A stretch of DNA of 64,000 nucleotides, from positions 97,001 to 161,000 of the forward strand of contig JALIGW010000146.1 of NCBI GenBank assembly GCA_023053685.1, read 5' to 3'. This stretch comes from Diadophis punctatus similis (lineage: Eukaryota > Chordata > Lepidosauria > Squamata > Dipsadidae). The notes under the pieces were generated by a model. That model ran no database searches and was not told the DNA's origin. It worked only from the letters and a program-made list of their open reading frames with translations. Of the stretch, positions 42,228 to 52,548 are shown piece by piece (positions within the stretch are counted from its first letter, which is position 1; every line of letters begins with the position of its first letter). The position numbers were made by a program, and so were the translations under genes.

Positions 42228-42290
42228 CATGAATCTGCCACCCACTATTATTCCAAGATCTTTGGTGTGTGTGTGTGTGTGTGTGTGTGT
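42142..42290. repeat. Tandem duplication of a 34-bp block plus GT tract
   Basis: The block GAATCTGCCACCCACTATTA plus TTCCAAGATCTTTG occurs at 42142 and 42231, each followed by a GT tract (about 48 bp and 27 bp). Confidence 0.9.
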
Positions 42291-42759
42291 AAAGCATGAG
42301 CAAGTCAAGTATCTCCCATCTTTCTCCTCTCCCCCCCCCTTTTAATACATTGGTGGCAGATTCATGATGACATTTGCCCCCCCCCCCCGGTAATTTCCAT
42401 TCATTATTTTCCCCAGCCTCTTTCTGCAAAGTGGGGGGGGACCAATTTGGATTTCCTTGCTGTCTTTTAGGGGATCAGCCCTCCCACCCAACTGGGGGGG
42501 AGGGGAACACCGGCAAGCCCCTCCCCCAAGGCATTGGGGCAGATCCCTGGGGGATCCCACTGGGGTGGGGGGGGGGTGGAGAGCCTTGCCCACCTCCCTC
42601 CCCAGAGACGCCTGAGGGGAGCCAGGATTCAAAGCGGATCCCCCATAGGAAACAGAGGCGGGGGTGTAAGGGGAAGGGGCTGAGGGGGCAGGGAAGGAGG
42701 GAGGGAGGGAAAACCCACTCGCCCTCCCCCACCTTGTTTCCGGAGCCAGGCTCAGCATG

Positions 42760-43275
42760 GGACGTACCCGACTAGGCGAAAGGGCGAAGCGGCTACTCCG
42801 GAGTCGGCGAGCGAACCACCGTTTGCCGTCAGTCCGTCAACCGGCCGGGGAAACCTCTCAGCCGGCTCTTTTTTTTTTTTAACGCCTCTCACTGCGCAGG
42901 CGCCGCCTTTGCCACGACCGGCTTACGTTGCCACTTTGCAAAGGATGCCGGGTAGCCGGGAGAAAGAGGAGACGGGGGGGGGATGGGGAAAAAAAAGAGA
43001 GACCGCAAGACGCTCTACGCATGCGTCAAGCGCCCGCCTCCGCCTCGAGACGACGCCACGACGCGCCTCAGCTGGAGAGCGGGGTGACGGGCAGGGCCGC
43101 GCGCGGGTGGGGGTGGGGGGGAGAGGAGGCGGAAGAGCGGTCACGAGGGAAGGAGCGGGCGCGCGGATTGGTGGGCTCCGCGCGAGCCGGCCGAAACGCG
43201 CGCTCATTGGTCGGGAGCCGCGGCGCTTTTGCACGGATGATTGCCGGGTGTGAGCGCGAGGCGGGTTCACACGTG
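42760..43275. promoter_or_regulatory. CpG island, probable ARFGAP1 promoter
   Basis: This is the only stretch in the 3' half that is densely CpG-rich over about 500 bp without the termini of a mobile element. It includes CGCGCG-rich sequence near 43080-43240, GGGTGGGGG Sp1-like boxes, and a CCAAT-type inverted motif (ATTGG) twice, near 43169 and 43207. It lies about 18 kb upstream of the first coding exon on the minus strand. In mammals ARFGAP1 has a non-coding first exon in a CpG island and a head-to-head neighbour, but I recognise no neighbour coding exon on the plus strand. Confidence 0.6.
42768..42900 (-). other. ARFGAP1: Candidate non-coding exon 1 of ARFGAP1
   Basis: On the minus strand the CpG island contains a donor GTACGT immediately after 42768. 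The upstream boundary (transcription start) is not visible and 42900 is a guess. The acceptor at 24922 needs an upstream exon, and this is the best-placed donor in the island. Confidence 0.3.
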
Positions 43276-43404
43276 CCAAACCAAGAGACGAACGTGGGAG
43301 TAGCAGAGTTGGAAGGGACCCAACTCGTATCTTTCTAAGTTTTGCGTGAGGGATGCAATATGAGGTTAAAGTATACCTGCACAGAGAAATGCAAATTGAG
43401 CGGG

Positions 43405-43620
43405 TCGGTTTCAGAAAAGGCTCAGCGAAATGAATCACGGGGCTGGAAGGGACCTTGGAGGTCTTCTAGTCTGACCCCATGCCCGTGGTAGGAGCCCTTA
43501 TGCCATCTTGGACATAGGGTTGTCCAATCTTCTCTTAAACCCCCCCCCCCCAGCAAGGGAGCACTTACAACTCCAGGAGGCAAACTGTTCCATTGATTAA
43601 TGAGTCTCACTGTCGGGGAA
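43405..43620 (-). mobile_element. CR1 LINE 3' end, short fragment
   Basis: GCTGGAAGGGACCTTGGAGG and CTTCTAGTCTGACCCC are the CR1 3' terminus on the minus strand; the coding part reads MRLINQWNSLPP. Confidence 0.7.
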
Positions 43621-43659
43621 ATTCCTTCTTATGCAATAGTGGCGAATATCTGTATTACA

Positions 43660-43760
43660 GATTAACAGAGTTGGAAGGGACCTTGCAGGTCATCTAGTCC
43701 AACCCCCTGCCCAAGCAGGAGACCCTACATCTGCCTCTACCTAGGATTGAACTCACAACC
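43660..43760 (-). mobile_element. SINE with tRNA head H and CR1 tail
   Basis: AGAGTTGGAAGGGACCTTGC through CTACATCTGCCTCTACCTAG to ATTGAACTCACAACCTC; same junction as 21815-21955, head truncated. Confidence 0.6.
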
Positions 43761-43764
43761 TCTG

Positions 43765-44400
43765 TAGCTAGGGTGGAGGATGAGGGTGGAGGTTCATACT
43801 CCGAGCTTGTGGGTTAGTTTCTGAATGTTTCGTTACCAGGCTAGGGAACATCTTCAGCGGAGTTCAGAGTGTGTCAGTGTTCTTCAGTTTATAAGGGCTT
43901 TGTTAAGATGAGAATAAATATCTCATAGAGGCAATTTAGATCTTTTCTTGGAATCCAGACAGTTAGAAATGAAGCCGAGATTAAAAGTCTAATAGAAAAT
44001 ATTTATTTCGGTACAAAAACAATAAATCCTGAATAATTACATTTTTGCTAAGAAAACGCCACCGTTCCGGTCAAGAGCCAAATCAAAGGGAATTAATGGT
44101 GGTTTAGGAATACACACATGTGTACAACTCATATCACGTGTTCTGCTTGTATTGGAATGTACCATAATATTAGGATAGGGGTGCATCACCCTGCATAGAC
44201 ATACAACTGACAATATTCACTACGTGACATGCCATGCCAGCTCGAGTTAGCCCTTCATGGCTAGCAGTGCAATCACTAACATTTATGCCACAGGGCTTAA
44301 CAGAAGAACACAGACATTGACATCCCCTCAACTGCGCTGAAGATGTTACCTAGCCTGGTAACGAAACGTTCGGAAACCAACCCACAAGCTCGTAGTATTC
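43765..44400. repeat. Inverted pair of an unclassified repeat around an LTR-like repeat, copy b
   Basis: 43780-43865 (GCTTGTGGGTTAGTTTCTGA, TTTCGTTACCAGGCTAGG) is the inverse of 44330-44396. Between them, 43910-44215 matches the LTR-like repeat at 31385-31725 (AATATTTATTTCGGTACAAA). Confidence 0.5.
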
Positions 44401-44477
44401 CTTCTTATTTCCAGATTGGATCGGAGGAGGAGGAGCGCTTTTGCCTGATATATAGCCTTCCAGTATAAAAAAAAACA

Positions 44478-44878
44478 TTAAAACAAAACTATGGCAAACC
44501 TAGACAGCATATTAAACAGCAGAGACATCACCTTGCTGACAAAAGTCAGGTTTTCCCAATAGTAATGTATGGCTGTGAGAGTTGAACCATAAGGAAGGCT
44601 AAGCACCGAAGAATTGATGCTTTTGAATTGTGGTGCTGGAGAAGACAGTTGAGGGTCCCTTGGACTGCAAGGAGATCCAATCAGTGGATCCTAAAGGAAA
44701 TCAACCCTGGCTGTCCTTTGGAAGGACAGATTCTGAAGCTGAAACTCAAGTACTTTGACCACCAAATGGGAAGAGAGGACTCTTTAGAGAAGACCCTGTT
44801 ATTGAGAAAGACTGAGGGCAAAAGGAGAAATGGATGGCAGACAATGAGAAAGTTAGTGTCCAAGTGGCCTCAATGACT
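44478..44878 (+). mobile_element. BovB (RTE) LINE, ORF2 C-terminus
   Basis: The plus strand encodes WCWRRQLRVPWTARRSNQWI and LKLKYFDHQMGREDSLEKTL, the characteristic BovB C-terminal motif, in an 82-codon frame. It is 5'-truncated, and the SPIN-like element at 44887 adjoins its 3' side. Confidence 0.9.
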
Positions 44879-44886
44879 CTCTAAAA

Positions 44887-45375
44887 CGGTGGTTCTCAAC
44901 CTTCCTAATGCCGCGACCCTTTAATACAGTTCCTCATGTAGTGGGGACCCCCAACCATAAAATAATAAAATTATTTAGGAAACTCAGGGGTGGGTTCTAA
45001 CTTACCTCGCTGCCAGTTCGCTTCCTCCTCCTGTATGTGGGCTCGCCTTGTGGGCATGCATGCACTTTGTGCGTGCACGCATGCGCAGTACTGATTTTTT
45101 TAAAAAAATGCAAAAATAAGCCAAAAACAAGATGGTGATGCATGCGCAGTGCCGGAAATTCGGCTTCTGCGCATGCTCAGAAGTTCCCATGGTACAGATT
45201 TATTTATTTTTTGCAGTCTATTTGCATGTGGGTGGACCCACCTGGAGATAGAGGAGCGGTGTCTTGGTTCCTAAGACCCATCGGAAATATGTGTTTTCCG
45301 ATGGTCTTAGGCGAGCCCTGGAAAAGGGCCGTTCGATCCCCAAAGGGGTCACGACCCACAGGTTGAGAACTGCTG
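44887..45375. mobile_element. SPIN-like hAT element with foreign middle
   Basis: The ends are CGGTGGTTCTCAACCTTCC and CACAGGTTGAGAACTGCTG, with perfect duplications CTCTAAAA (44879-44886, 45376-45383). The right part (GCATGTGGGTGGACCCACCT, GGTTCCTAAGACCCATCGGA) matches SPIN. The middle (about 44988-45190) belongs to another GC-rich hAT family. Confidence 0.92.
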
Positions 45376-45383
45376 CTCTAAAA

Positions 45384-45568
45384 GGATGCAAATGATCAGC
45401 TGGCTGCAAGGAGTATAAATCCTTCCATTCCCCATCATCCAGCCAGAGCTGAAGAAGCTTCTTGGATGAAAAGCAAAACGTCTTCAAAAAAAAAGTCCAG
45501 TTCCCCCTTGAAAAAGCACCTTTGGGACAACCATGACCTGGATGACTGAGAATCTCCACAGACAACTT
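45384..45568 (-). repeat. Unclassified interspersed repeat
   Basis: GCTGAAGAAGCTTCTTGGAT and AAACGTCTTCAAAAAAAAAG; same family as 32690 and 36480. Confidence 0.55.
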
Positions 45569-45786
45569 AGCGACTGAAGAAAGAAAACTAAAATCTGATA
45601 GGGAATGATACAGGCTTCATTTAGTAATGCCATGGAACAATTAGCCTCAAGGGGGCACTGTTAGTCTTTATGCAACACCATCCCTAACCTCTATTTGAAT
45701 TTTGATTTCTTCCTGTTTCTGTCTCTCATTTCTCATTCAGCCTTGGGTTAATCCCCAATCTAAGAAGATCCACATATGCTCCAGAG

Positions 45787-45896
45787 CAATGTTTTTCAAA
45801 CTTGGCAACTTTAAAGTGGGTGGATTTCAACTCCCAGAATTCCCCAGCCAGCTGAAGTCTGCACATCTTAAAAGTTGCCAAGTTTGAAGAAGACTG
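45787..45896. mobile_element. Hairpin hAT MITE
   Basis: CAATGTTTTTCAAACTTGGC to AGTTTGAAGAAGACTG, flanked by CTCCAGAG and CCCCAGAG (one mismatch). Confidence 0.7.
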
Positions 45897-46773
45897 CCCC
45901 AGAGAATTCAATCGTGTGTAGTATGATCAAATTACCCCAGGCAATTTGCAAGCTTCAGCACTACTTTGATTTACAGGCTGTCCAAAATAAATGGCATGCC
46001 TTGCTCCCCACGTTACACTTAACTGGATCGATGGAGTTGCAATGGGGAGGGGGAGTTAATTGACTCAGCAAACTAACTTCAATTTAGCTCAATTTTGCAA
46101 TGGAGTTAAACTTAAGGGCCACCCAGTCTGCTGGGGGATGGAAACACCCAAATCTAGGGGATTCTCCCATTGGCTTAGAACTCCAAAGAAAGAGAAGAAA
46201 AGAAAAGAAAGAGATGGAGACAACTAACAGTTTCACAAGCAAATTTATAGAACTAGCTGCCAATGTGTGAGAGCATAAAACGTACTGTACCTCCCAACAG
46301 AGGTACAGATAGTCCTTGATTTACAACCATTGGAGTCTTAGTAGACAACCAGCTAAACATGAGCCAGCAGTGTGCAGCTGCAGCCAAAAAAGCCAATACA
46401 ATCCTAAGCTGCATTAATAGAGGGATACAATCTAGGTCTAGGGAGGTACTAATACCACTCTATAAAGCCCTAGTTAGACCACACCTACAGTACTGCTTCC
46501 AGTTTTGGTCACCACACTATAAAAAAGATATTGAGACTCTAGAAAAAGTGCAGAGAGCAACCAGGATGATTAGGGGGCTGGAAACTAAAACATACGAAGA
46601 GCGGTTACAAGAACTGGACATGGCTAGTCTAGCGAAGAAAAGGACCAGGGGTGACATGATAGCAGTGTTCCAATACTTGAGAGGATGCCACAGAGAGGAG
46701 GGGGTCGGGCTATTTTCCAAGGCACCAGGAAGTCAGACAAGGAATAATGGATGGAAACTGACCAAGGAGAGAT

Positions 46774-46922
46774 TTATTTATTTATTTATTTTGTCAAGTA
46801 CGTGTTGGTAATATACATAGATGTAACATTGTTTATATACATAAGATTGGTACTGATAAGAGGGAACATTAGGACAAGGACGGTAGGCACGCTGGTGCAC
46901 TTATGCACGCCTGCATAAGTTA
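46774..46922 (-). mobile_element. Short retroelement with TTTA tail inside CR1
   Basis: Begins (plus strand) with TTTATTTATTTATTTATTTT and continues TCAAGTACGTGTTGGTAATA; it interrupts the CR1 block GAGAGATT/CAACCTGG. Family not recognised. Confidence 0.6.
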
Positions 46923-47069
46923 TTCATTCAACCTGGAAATAAGGAGAAAATTTCTGACAGTGAGAGCGATCAACCAGTGGAACAGCTTGCCTTCAGAGGT
47001 TGTGAGAGCTCCAACAATTGAGACTTTCAAGAGGAAATTGGACTGCCATTTGTCGGAAATGGTGTAGGG

Positions 47070-47492
47070 CAGTGATGGCGAACCTATGGCACGGGTGCCA
47101 CAAGTGGCACGCAGAGCCATATCTGCCGGCACGCGAGCCGTTGCCCTAGCTCAGCTCCAGTGCGCATGTGCGTGCCTGCCAGCTGATTTTTGGCTCGCAC
47201 GGAGGCTCTGGGGGGATGATTTCGGCCTCTGGAGGGCTTCCGGGGTGGCAGGGGAGCGTTTTCACCCTCCCCAAGCTCCAAGAAAGCCTCTGGAGCCTGG
47301 GTACGGCAAAAAACGGGCCTACCAGGCCCACTGGAAGTCGGGAAACAGGGGAGTGGGGGGGGCACGCACGCATGCGCAGAGGGGTGGGGCGAGTGGGGGG
47401 CTTTGAATTATGGGTATGGGCACACACACACGTGCAATAGCGCGCGCACACACTATTTCGGCACCTGAGGAAAAAAAGGTTCGCCATCACTG
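47070..47492. mobile_element. Non-autonomous hAT element ('cagtgatggcgaacct' family)
   Basis: Termini CAGTGATGGCGAACCTATGG and GGTTCGCCATCACTG, perfect duplications GTGTAGGG (47062-47069, 47493-47500), in the CR1 3' UTR. Confidence 0.94.
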
Positions 47493-47984
47493 GTGTAGGG
47501 ACTCCTCCTTGAGGGGGGGGGGTTTGGACTAGATTACCTACAAGGTCCCTTCCAACTCTGTTACTCTGATTGCTACAACTTACAACTGTAATTCTGTGCT
47601 CAATTACAGTTGTAAGTTGAGGACCGACTTTATGCTCTTGCGACAATGCTGCATTTGTTGCAGAGGAGGTGGTATGTGACTCAATAGTAGTAACTGCGAG
47701 AGGGATCTTGGAGTCCCAGTGGACAACCATTTAAATATGAGCCAGCAGTGTGCAGCAGCAGCAGCCAAAAAAAGCCAACACCGTCCTAGGCTGCATTAAC
47801 AGAAGGATAGAATCAAGATCATGTTAGTACCGCTTCATAATGCCTTGGTAAGTCCTCACTTGGAATATTGCATCCAGTTGTGGTCGCCACGAAGTAAAAA
47901 AGTTGTTGAGACTCTAGGAGGGCAGAGAAAGAGCAACAAAGATGATAAGGGAACTGGAGGCTAAAACATATGAAGAACAATATC

Positions 47985-48822
47985 CTGTGGGAGCTGCATT
48001 GGCTGCCGATTTGCTTCCAGGTGCAATTCAAGGTGCTGGTTGTCATGTTTAAAGCCCTTCATGCAGAGGTGAAATCCTCCCAGTTCGCTCTTACCTGTCG
48101 GTCGCCACAGAGCCGAAGAAGCTGGTGGCATTTGCGGCACGGGGCTTTCCCCGCCCGCCTGGATGCTACCATTTGCGTTCTTTTGCCCTCTGCGCATGCG
48201 CAAAGTGTTCAGCATGCACAGAGGGCAAAAGAACGCAAATGGCGGCATCCAGGCAGGCGGGGGAAGCGGGCGGGGACAGCCCCACACCGCGAACGCCACC
48301 AGCTTCTTTGGCTCTGCGGCGACCGACAGGTAAGAGTGAACCAGGAGGATTTCACCCCTGCCTTCATGGCTTGGGACCAGCTAATCTGAGGGACCGTCTC
48401 TTGCCGGTCACATCTACCTGACCCACCAGAGCAGGGTGGCAGGGAATGCTGCGGGTCCCATCCCCGAGGGAGATACACCTGGTGGGACCCAGAAGAAGGG
48501 CCTTCTCCGTGGTGGCTCCCTCTCTCTGGAACATCATTTCCCCCAGAGATTAGAACGGCCCCCACTCTAATACTCTTCCGGAAGGCGCTGAAGACCTGGT
48601 TCTGCCAGCGGGCCTGAGGAACCCAGAGCGGGATGGAGCCCATTAAATGGCTGGTGTGATCTGTCGCCAGAGTGGGGGTGGTGTGATTTTATGATATTAA
48701 TTTATTTGATTCTTTTTATTAGTTTTATTGTTTTAAGTGAGGTTTTATATTCTGTAAGCCGATTTGAGTCGCCATGGGCAAATAGGCGGCAATATAAATT
48801 CAATAAATAAATAAATAAATAA
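47985..48822 (+). mobile_element. LINE 3' end, 'LHWLP' type, nested in CR1
   Basis: CTGCATTGGCTGCCGATTTG encodes LHWLPICFQVQFKVLVVMFK. The copy continues after the hAT with GCTTGGGACCAGCTAATCTG and ends with GGCGGCAATATAAATTCAAT and (AATA)n. Confidence 0.8.
48064..48360. mobile_element. Palindromic hAT element nested in the nested LINE
   Basis: The termini CAGAGGTGAAATCCTCC and GGAGGATTTCACCCCTG have perfect duplications CCTTCATG (48056-48063, 48361-48368). Almost the whole 297 bp is an inverted repeat centred near 48212, including TGTCGGTCGCC and GGCGACCGACA. Confidence 0.93.
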
Positions 48823-49120
48823 TTGCAGAAATTGCGTATGTCTAGTTTAATGAAAAGAAGTACTAGGGGTGACATGACAGCAGTATTCCAATATTCAAGA
48901 AGCTGCCCCAAAGTAGAGGGGGTCAAGCTATTCTCCAAAGCACCTGAAGGCAGGACAAGAAGCAATGAATGGAAACTAATCAAGGAAAGAAGCAACTTAG
49001 GAGGGATTTCCTGACAACAATTAGCCAGTGGAACGACTTGCCTCCAGAAGTTGTGGGTGCTCCATCACTGGAGGTTTTTAAGAATAGACTGGACTGCCCC
49101 TTGTCTGGAATGGTATAGGG

Positions 49121-49495
49121 CAGTGATGGCGAACCTATGGTATGCGAAAAATGGCCCAACGGACAAAGCGGAAGTTCGGAAAAACGGACTTCCGGTTTGC
49201 CCGTTGTGCTGTTTTTCACACTCTTCCCTAAAGCCTCCAGAATGCAAAAAACAGCACAACAGGCAAACCGGAAGTCCATTTTTCCGAACTTCCGGTTTGC
49301 CCGTTGGGCCGTTTTTCCACTGTCCCAGGCTCCAGTCAGGCCCGTGCGCATGCGCGGGGGTGGGTTGTGCACATGTGCAGGGGGGTAGTGGGGGATTGCG
49401 CATGCGTGTGGGGGGAGGGAATGGGTTTGGGCATGTGCGCTCGCATGCACGCACCCCCTTTTGGCACGCGAACCACAAAAGGTTCGCCATCACTG
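49121..49495. mobile_element. Non-autonomous hAT element in the CR1 3' UTR
   Basis: CAGTGATGGCGAACCTATGG to GGTTCGCCATCACTG, perfect duplications GTATAGGG (49113-49120, 49496-49503). The interior contains inverted CCGGTTTGCCCGTTG blocks. Confidence 0.93.
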
Positions 49496-49624
49496 GTATA
49501 GGGTCTCCTACTCTAGCAGAAGGTTGGATTAGAAAACCTCCAAGCATCCCTTTCAACTCTGTTATTCTGTTATTGGGGCAAAACCCTGAAATTCTAAAGA
49601 CACCTTCGCTTCCAAACCCTAGGC

Positions 49625-50007
49625 CCGTGATGGCGAACCTATGGCACGGGTGCCACAAGTGGCACGCGGAGCCATATCGGTGGGCACGCGAGCTCAGGTC
49701 CGGCGTGCATGTGTGCACCAGCCGGCTGATTTTCGGGCTTTCTGGGCCCACTGGGAGTCGGGAAACAGGCTGTTTCCAGCCTCCAGAGGGGGTGGGGAAG
49801 GCCGTTTTCGCCCTCCCCAGGCTCCTAGAAAGGCTCTGGAGCCTGGGGAGAGCGAAAAATGGGCGTGCCATTGCATGATGGGAGCAGGGGGGTCATGCGT
49901 GCATGTGCGGGGGTGCATGGAATTATGAGTGTGGGCACGCACACACGTGATCCCCCGCATTCCCCCCCCCTTTTGGCACACGAACTAAAAAAGGTTCGCC
50001 ATCACTG
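49625..50007. mobile_element. Non-autonomous hAT element
   Basis: The left end is CCGTGATGGCGAACCTATGG (A to C at base 2) and the right end GGTTCGCCATCACTG, with perfect duplications CCCTAGGC (49617-49624, 50008-50015). Confidence 0.92.
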
Positions 50008-50448
50008 CCCTAGGCTATAGTACCCAAGCCTTGCTTTCTGGTGCCAGCTGACCAGCGGGGCAAAGGGCTGGTGTTATTGTTAAGCCTCGACAGTCTATCC
50101 TGTCTTATGAGATGCCAGAGAAGGAATTAAGTTAAGCCATTTGTGCTGCTGATGAGCGGTGGACACGCACCCCATCTTAGGAGTGTGCTGTGAATGCTGC
50201 ACGAGTTGAATGCTAATGCTCCCCAGAGGATGTACAGAAATACAAGTAGAAGTAATCCTTCAGTAGAAGCAAATATCTCTAGCTCAAGGTTAAACAGCGA
50301 AGCCCTTGCTTTGTTTGCCCACCTTAGTAATATCATCAGGGCTGGTGAAGGTGGGGTTTTACTCCCTGTTAATATATAGTAGCTTGCTCTACCAATGTTG
50401 ATGGCGGTGTGGTTTTCTCCTTGATTAACGTATTTTCTTCTTGATTAG

Positions 50449-50880
50449 AATAGAGTGACAGAGTTGGAAGGGACCTTGAAGGTCTTCTAGTCCAACAAGG
50501 TTGCAGGAACTGAGCTTGGCCAGTCTGGCGAAGAGAAGGACCAGGGGTGACATGATAGCAGTGTTCCAATACTTGAGGGGATGCCACAGAGAGGAGGGGG
50601 TCAGGCTGTTCTCTGTGGCACCAGAAAGCCAAACATGGAATAATGGATGGAAGCTGACCAAGGAGAGATTCAACCTGGAAGTGAGGAGAAACTTTCTGAC
50701 GGTGAGAGCGATCAACCAGTGGAACAGCTTGCCAGCGGAGGTTGTGAGAGCCCCAACACTTGCGACCTTCAAGGAGAGACTGGACTGCCATCTGTCTCAA
50801 ATGGTGTAGGAACTCCTGCTTGAGCAGGGGTTGGACTAGATGACCTACAAGGTCCCGTCCAACTCTAATAATAAATCTAA
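50449..50880 (+). mobile_element. CR1 LINE 3' end with inverted tip
   Basis: 50498-50880 is plus-strand CR1 ([20 protein letters not shown] in one frame). The first 48 bp (GAGTTGGAAGGGACCTTGAA) is the CR1 3' terminus in inverted orientation. Confidence 0.75.
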
Positions 50881-50883
50881 AAA

Positions 50884-51190
50884 AAACCCTGCCCAAACAG
50901 GAGACCCTATACTATTTCAGACAAATGGTTGTCCAATCTCTTCTTTAAAACTTCCAGTGTTGGAGAATTCATAACTTCTGGAGGAAAGTTGTTCCACTGA
51001 TTAATTGGTCTGTCAGGAAATTTCTCCTTAGTTCTAGGTTGCTTCTCTCCTTGATTAGTTTCTACCCATTGCTTCTTGTCCTGCCTTCAGGTGCTTTGGA
51101 GAGTAGCTTGACTCCCTCTTCTTTGGGGCAACCCCTGAGATATTGGAACACTGCTATCATATGTCATCCCTAATCCTTCTTTTCATTATT
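50884..51190 (-). mobile_element. CR1 LINE 3' end
   Basis: CTGCCCAAACAGGAGACCCT through GTTGTTCCACTGATTAATTG to CTTCTTTTCATTA, the reverse of the CR1 3' region; tail-to-tail with the previous copy. Confidence 0.8.
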
Positions 51191-51715
51191 GTTTGTCTGG
51201 TATTAATCTCTGCTTATCTGAATATTGGCTGTTGGTAAAGATGTATTCTGGTCTTTTTGTTTCCTTTTGTAATGTCTCTTTTCAGTTGATGTGTAAACAT
51301 GGTTTATCTCACTGTGCCTGTTGATGGCCGATTTGTCTGAGTTCCAGGCTTCCAGGAATTCCCTAGTAGTCTTGGATTTGGCTTGGTCCAGGATTCTCAC
51401 AGTTTCCCAGTTGAATCTGTCCACGAGGTAGCATGAGTGCCCCATTGTCACCCAACTGGCTTTGATGCCTAAGGGAGATCTAGAACTCACAGTCTCCTGG
51501 GTTCTAAGCCAGCACTTTTGCCACTACAACAAAGTAGCTATAAATTGCGTATACAAACATGGACTCTGGGCAGCTTACAAATTATAGAAGCAAGTGAAAA
51601 ATAATTTAAAAATTCAAACAAACCAGCATTGAAATATTATTTTAAAAAACTGTGCTAAAACTATGCCTGCAAGAGCCAAGAGACAATTTTGCAACAGTTT
51701 TGTAAAACCACCCAT

Positions 51716-52548
51716 AGCCAGACATTTGTTCGCTTAATCACCATATTGTTTCCTTAATGACTGCAGCATTCACTTAACTGCTGCAATGCGCTCTACATGG
51801 GGCTACCCTTGAAGAGTATTCGGAGACTCCAGCTGGTGCAAAATGCGGCTGTGCGTGCTGTGGTGGGTGTTTCAAGGTACACCCACGTAACACCTATACT
51901 CCGCCAGCTGCATTGGCTGCCCATTGGTCTCCGGGTACAATTCAAGGTGTTGATCATCATCTTTAAAGCCCTACATAGCTTAGGACCAGGTTACCTCCGG
52001 GACCGCATTCTGCCTCACACTTCCCTTCGACCGGTTAGGTCCCACAGAGTGGGTCTCCTCCAGGTCCCGTCAGCTAAACAATGCTGACTGGCGGGGCCTA
52101 GGGGGAGGGCCTTCTCTGTAGGGGCCCCTGTTCTCTGGAACCAACTTACCCCCAGAGATCCGAATTATCCCCACCCTGTTGGCCTTCCGGAAAGCCGTCA
52201 AGACATGGCTCTTCCTGCAGGCAGGGGTTTGAGACTAGTTTTTATCCGTGATCTCCCCCAGTATGTATGTTGTTGAATGTTTTTTAACTTTTTTAATGTT
52301 TTAAAATTGTTTTTAAATGAATGTTTATTGTTTAGTGTTCTTTTAAAATGTTGTACGCCGCCCTGAGTCCTTAGGGAGTAGGGCGGCATAGAAGAACCTA
52401 AAAAATAAAATAAAATAAATAAATAAACGATGGCCACAAGCAAAGTCATAAAATCGGGTTGGTCATTTGACCGGCCCATTTTACAACTTATCATGACATA
52501 CAACCATAATGGACAAGCTCCATTGCGGTTGTAAGTCAAGGATTACCT
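51716..52548 (-). mobile_element. Tc/mariner-like MITE split by a LINE
   Basis: The halves are at about 51716-51785 and 52430-52548 (TTGTAAGTCAAGGATTACCT at the end). The LINE 3' end lies between. Confidence 0.55.
51786..52430 (+). mobile_element. LINE 3' end, 'LHWLP' type
   Basis: A 96-codon frame reads RRLQLVQNAAVRAVVGVSRY, LRQLHWLPIGLRVQFKVLII and [20 protein letters not shown]. The 3' UTR ends CCGCCCTGAGTCCTTAGGGA followed by AAATAAAATAAATAAATAAA. Confidence 0.85.

Larger units (their letters stand above)
46332..47570 (+). mobile_element. CR1 LINE 3' part with two insertions
   Basis: A 150-codon frame (46359-46811) reads [40 protein letters not shown] and [24 protein letters not shown] CR1 sequence. 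An insertion with a TTTA tail occupies about 46774-46921, and a hAT element 47070-47492. CR1 finishes at ACTCTGTTACTCTG. Confidence 0.85.
46303..47635. mobile_element. Tc/mariner-like MITE remnants flanking a CR1 copy
   Basis: GATAGTCCTTGATTTACAAC (46310) and AGTTGTAAGTTGAGGACC (47605) are opposite ends of the MITE family; the CR1 copy lies between. Confidence 0.4.
47690..49570 (+). mobile_element. CR1 LINE 3' part carrying nested insertions
   Basis: CR1 sequence runs 47690-47984 (ATGAGCCAGCAGTGTGCAGC and on), resumes at 48823 (AATTGCGTATGTCTAGTTTA), and ends after 49496 with GGTTGGATTAGAAAACCTCC. A different LINE (47985-48822) and a hAT (49121-49495) are inside it. Confidence 0.82.

Noticed and set aside
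42923..43438. Open frames of 114-171 codons at the CpG island
   Set aside because: High GC lowers stop frequency. No recognisable domain, and frames are open on both strands at once.
47146..47730. A 194-codon minus-strand open frame
   Set aside because: It runs through a GC-rich hAT element (47070-47492) and CR1 sequence.
49051..49878. Overlapping 275- and 268-codon open frames on both strands
   Set aside because: They cross two hAT elements and the CR1 tail with their target duplications; no domain is present.
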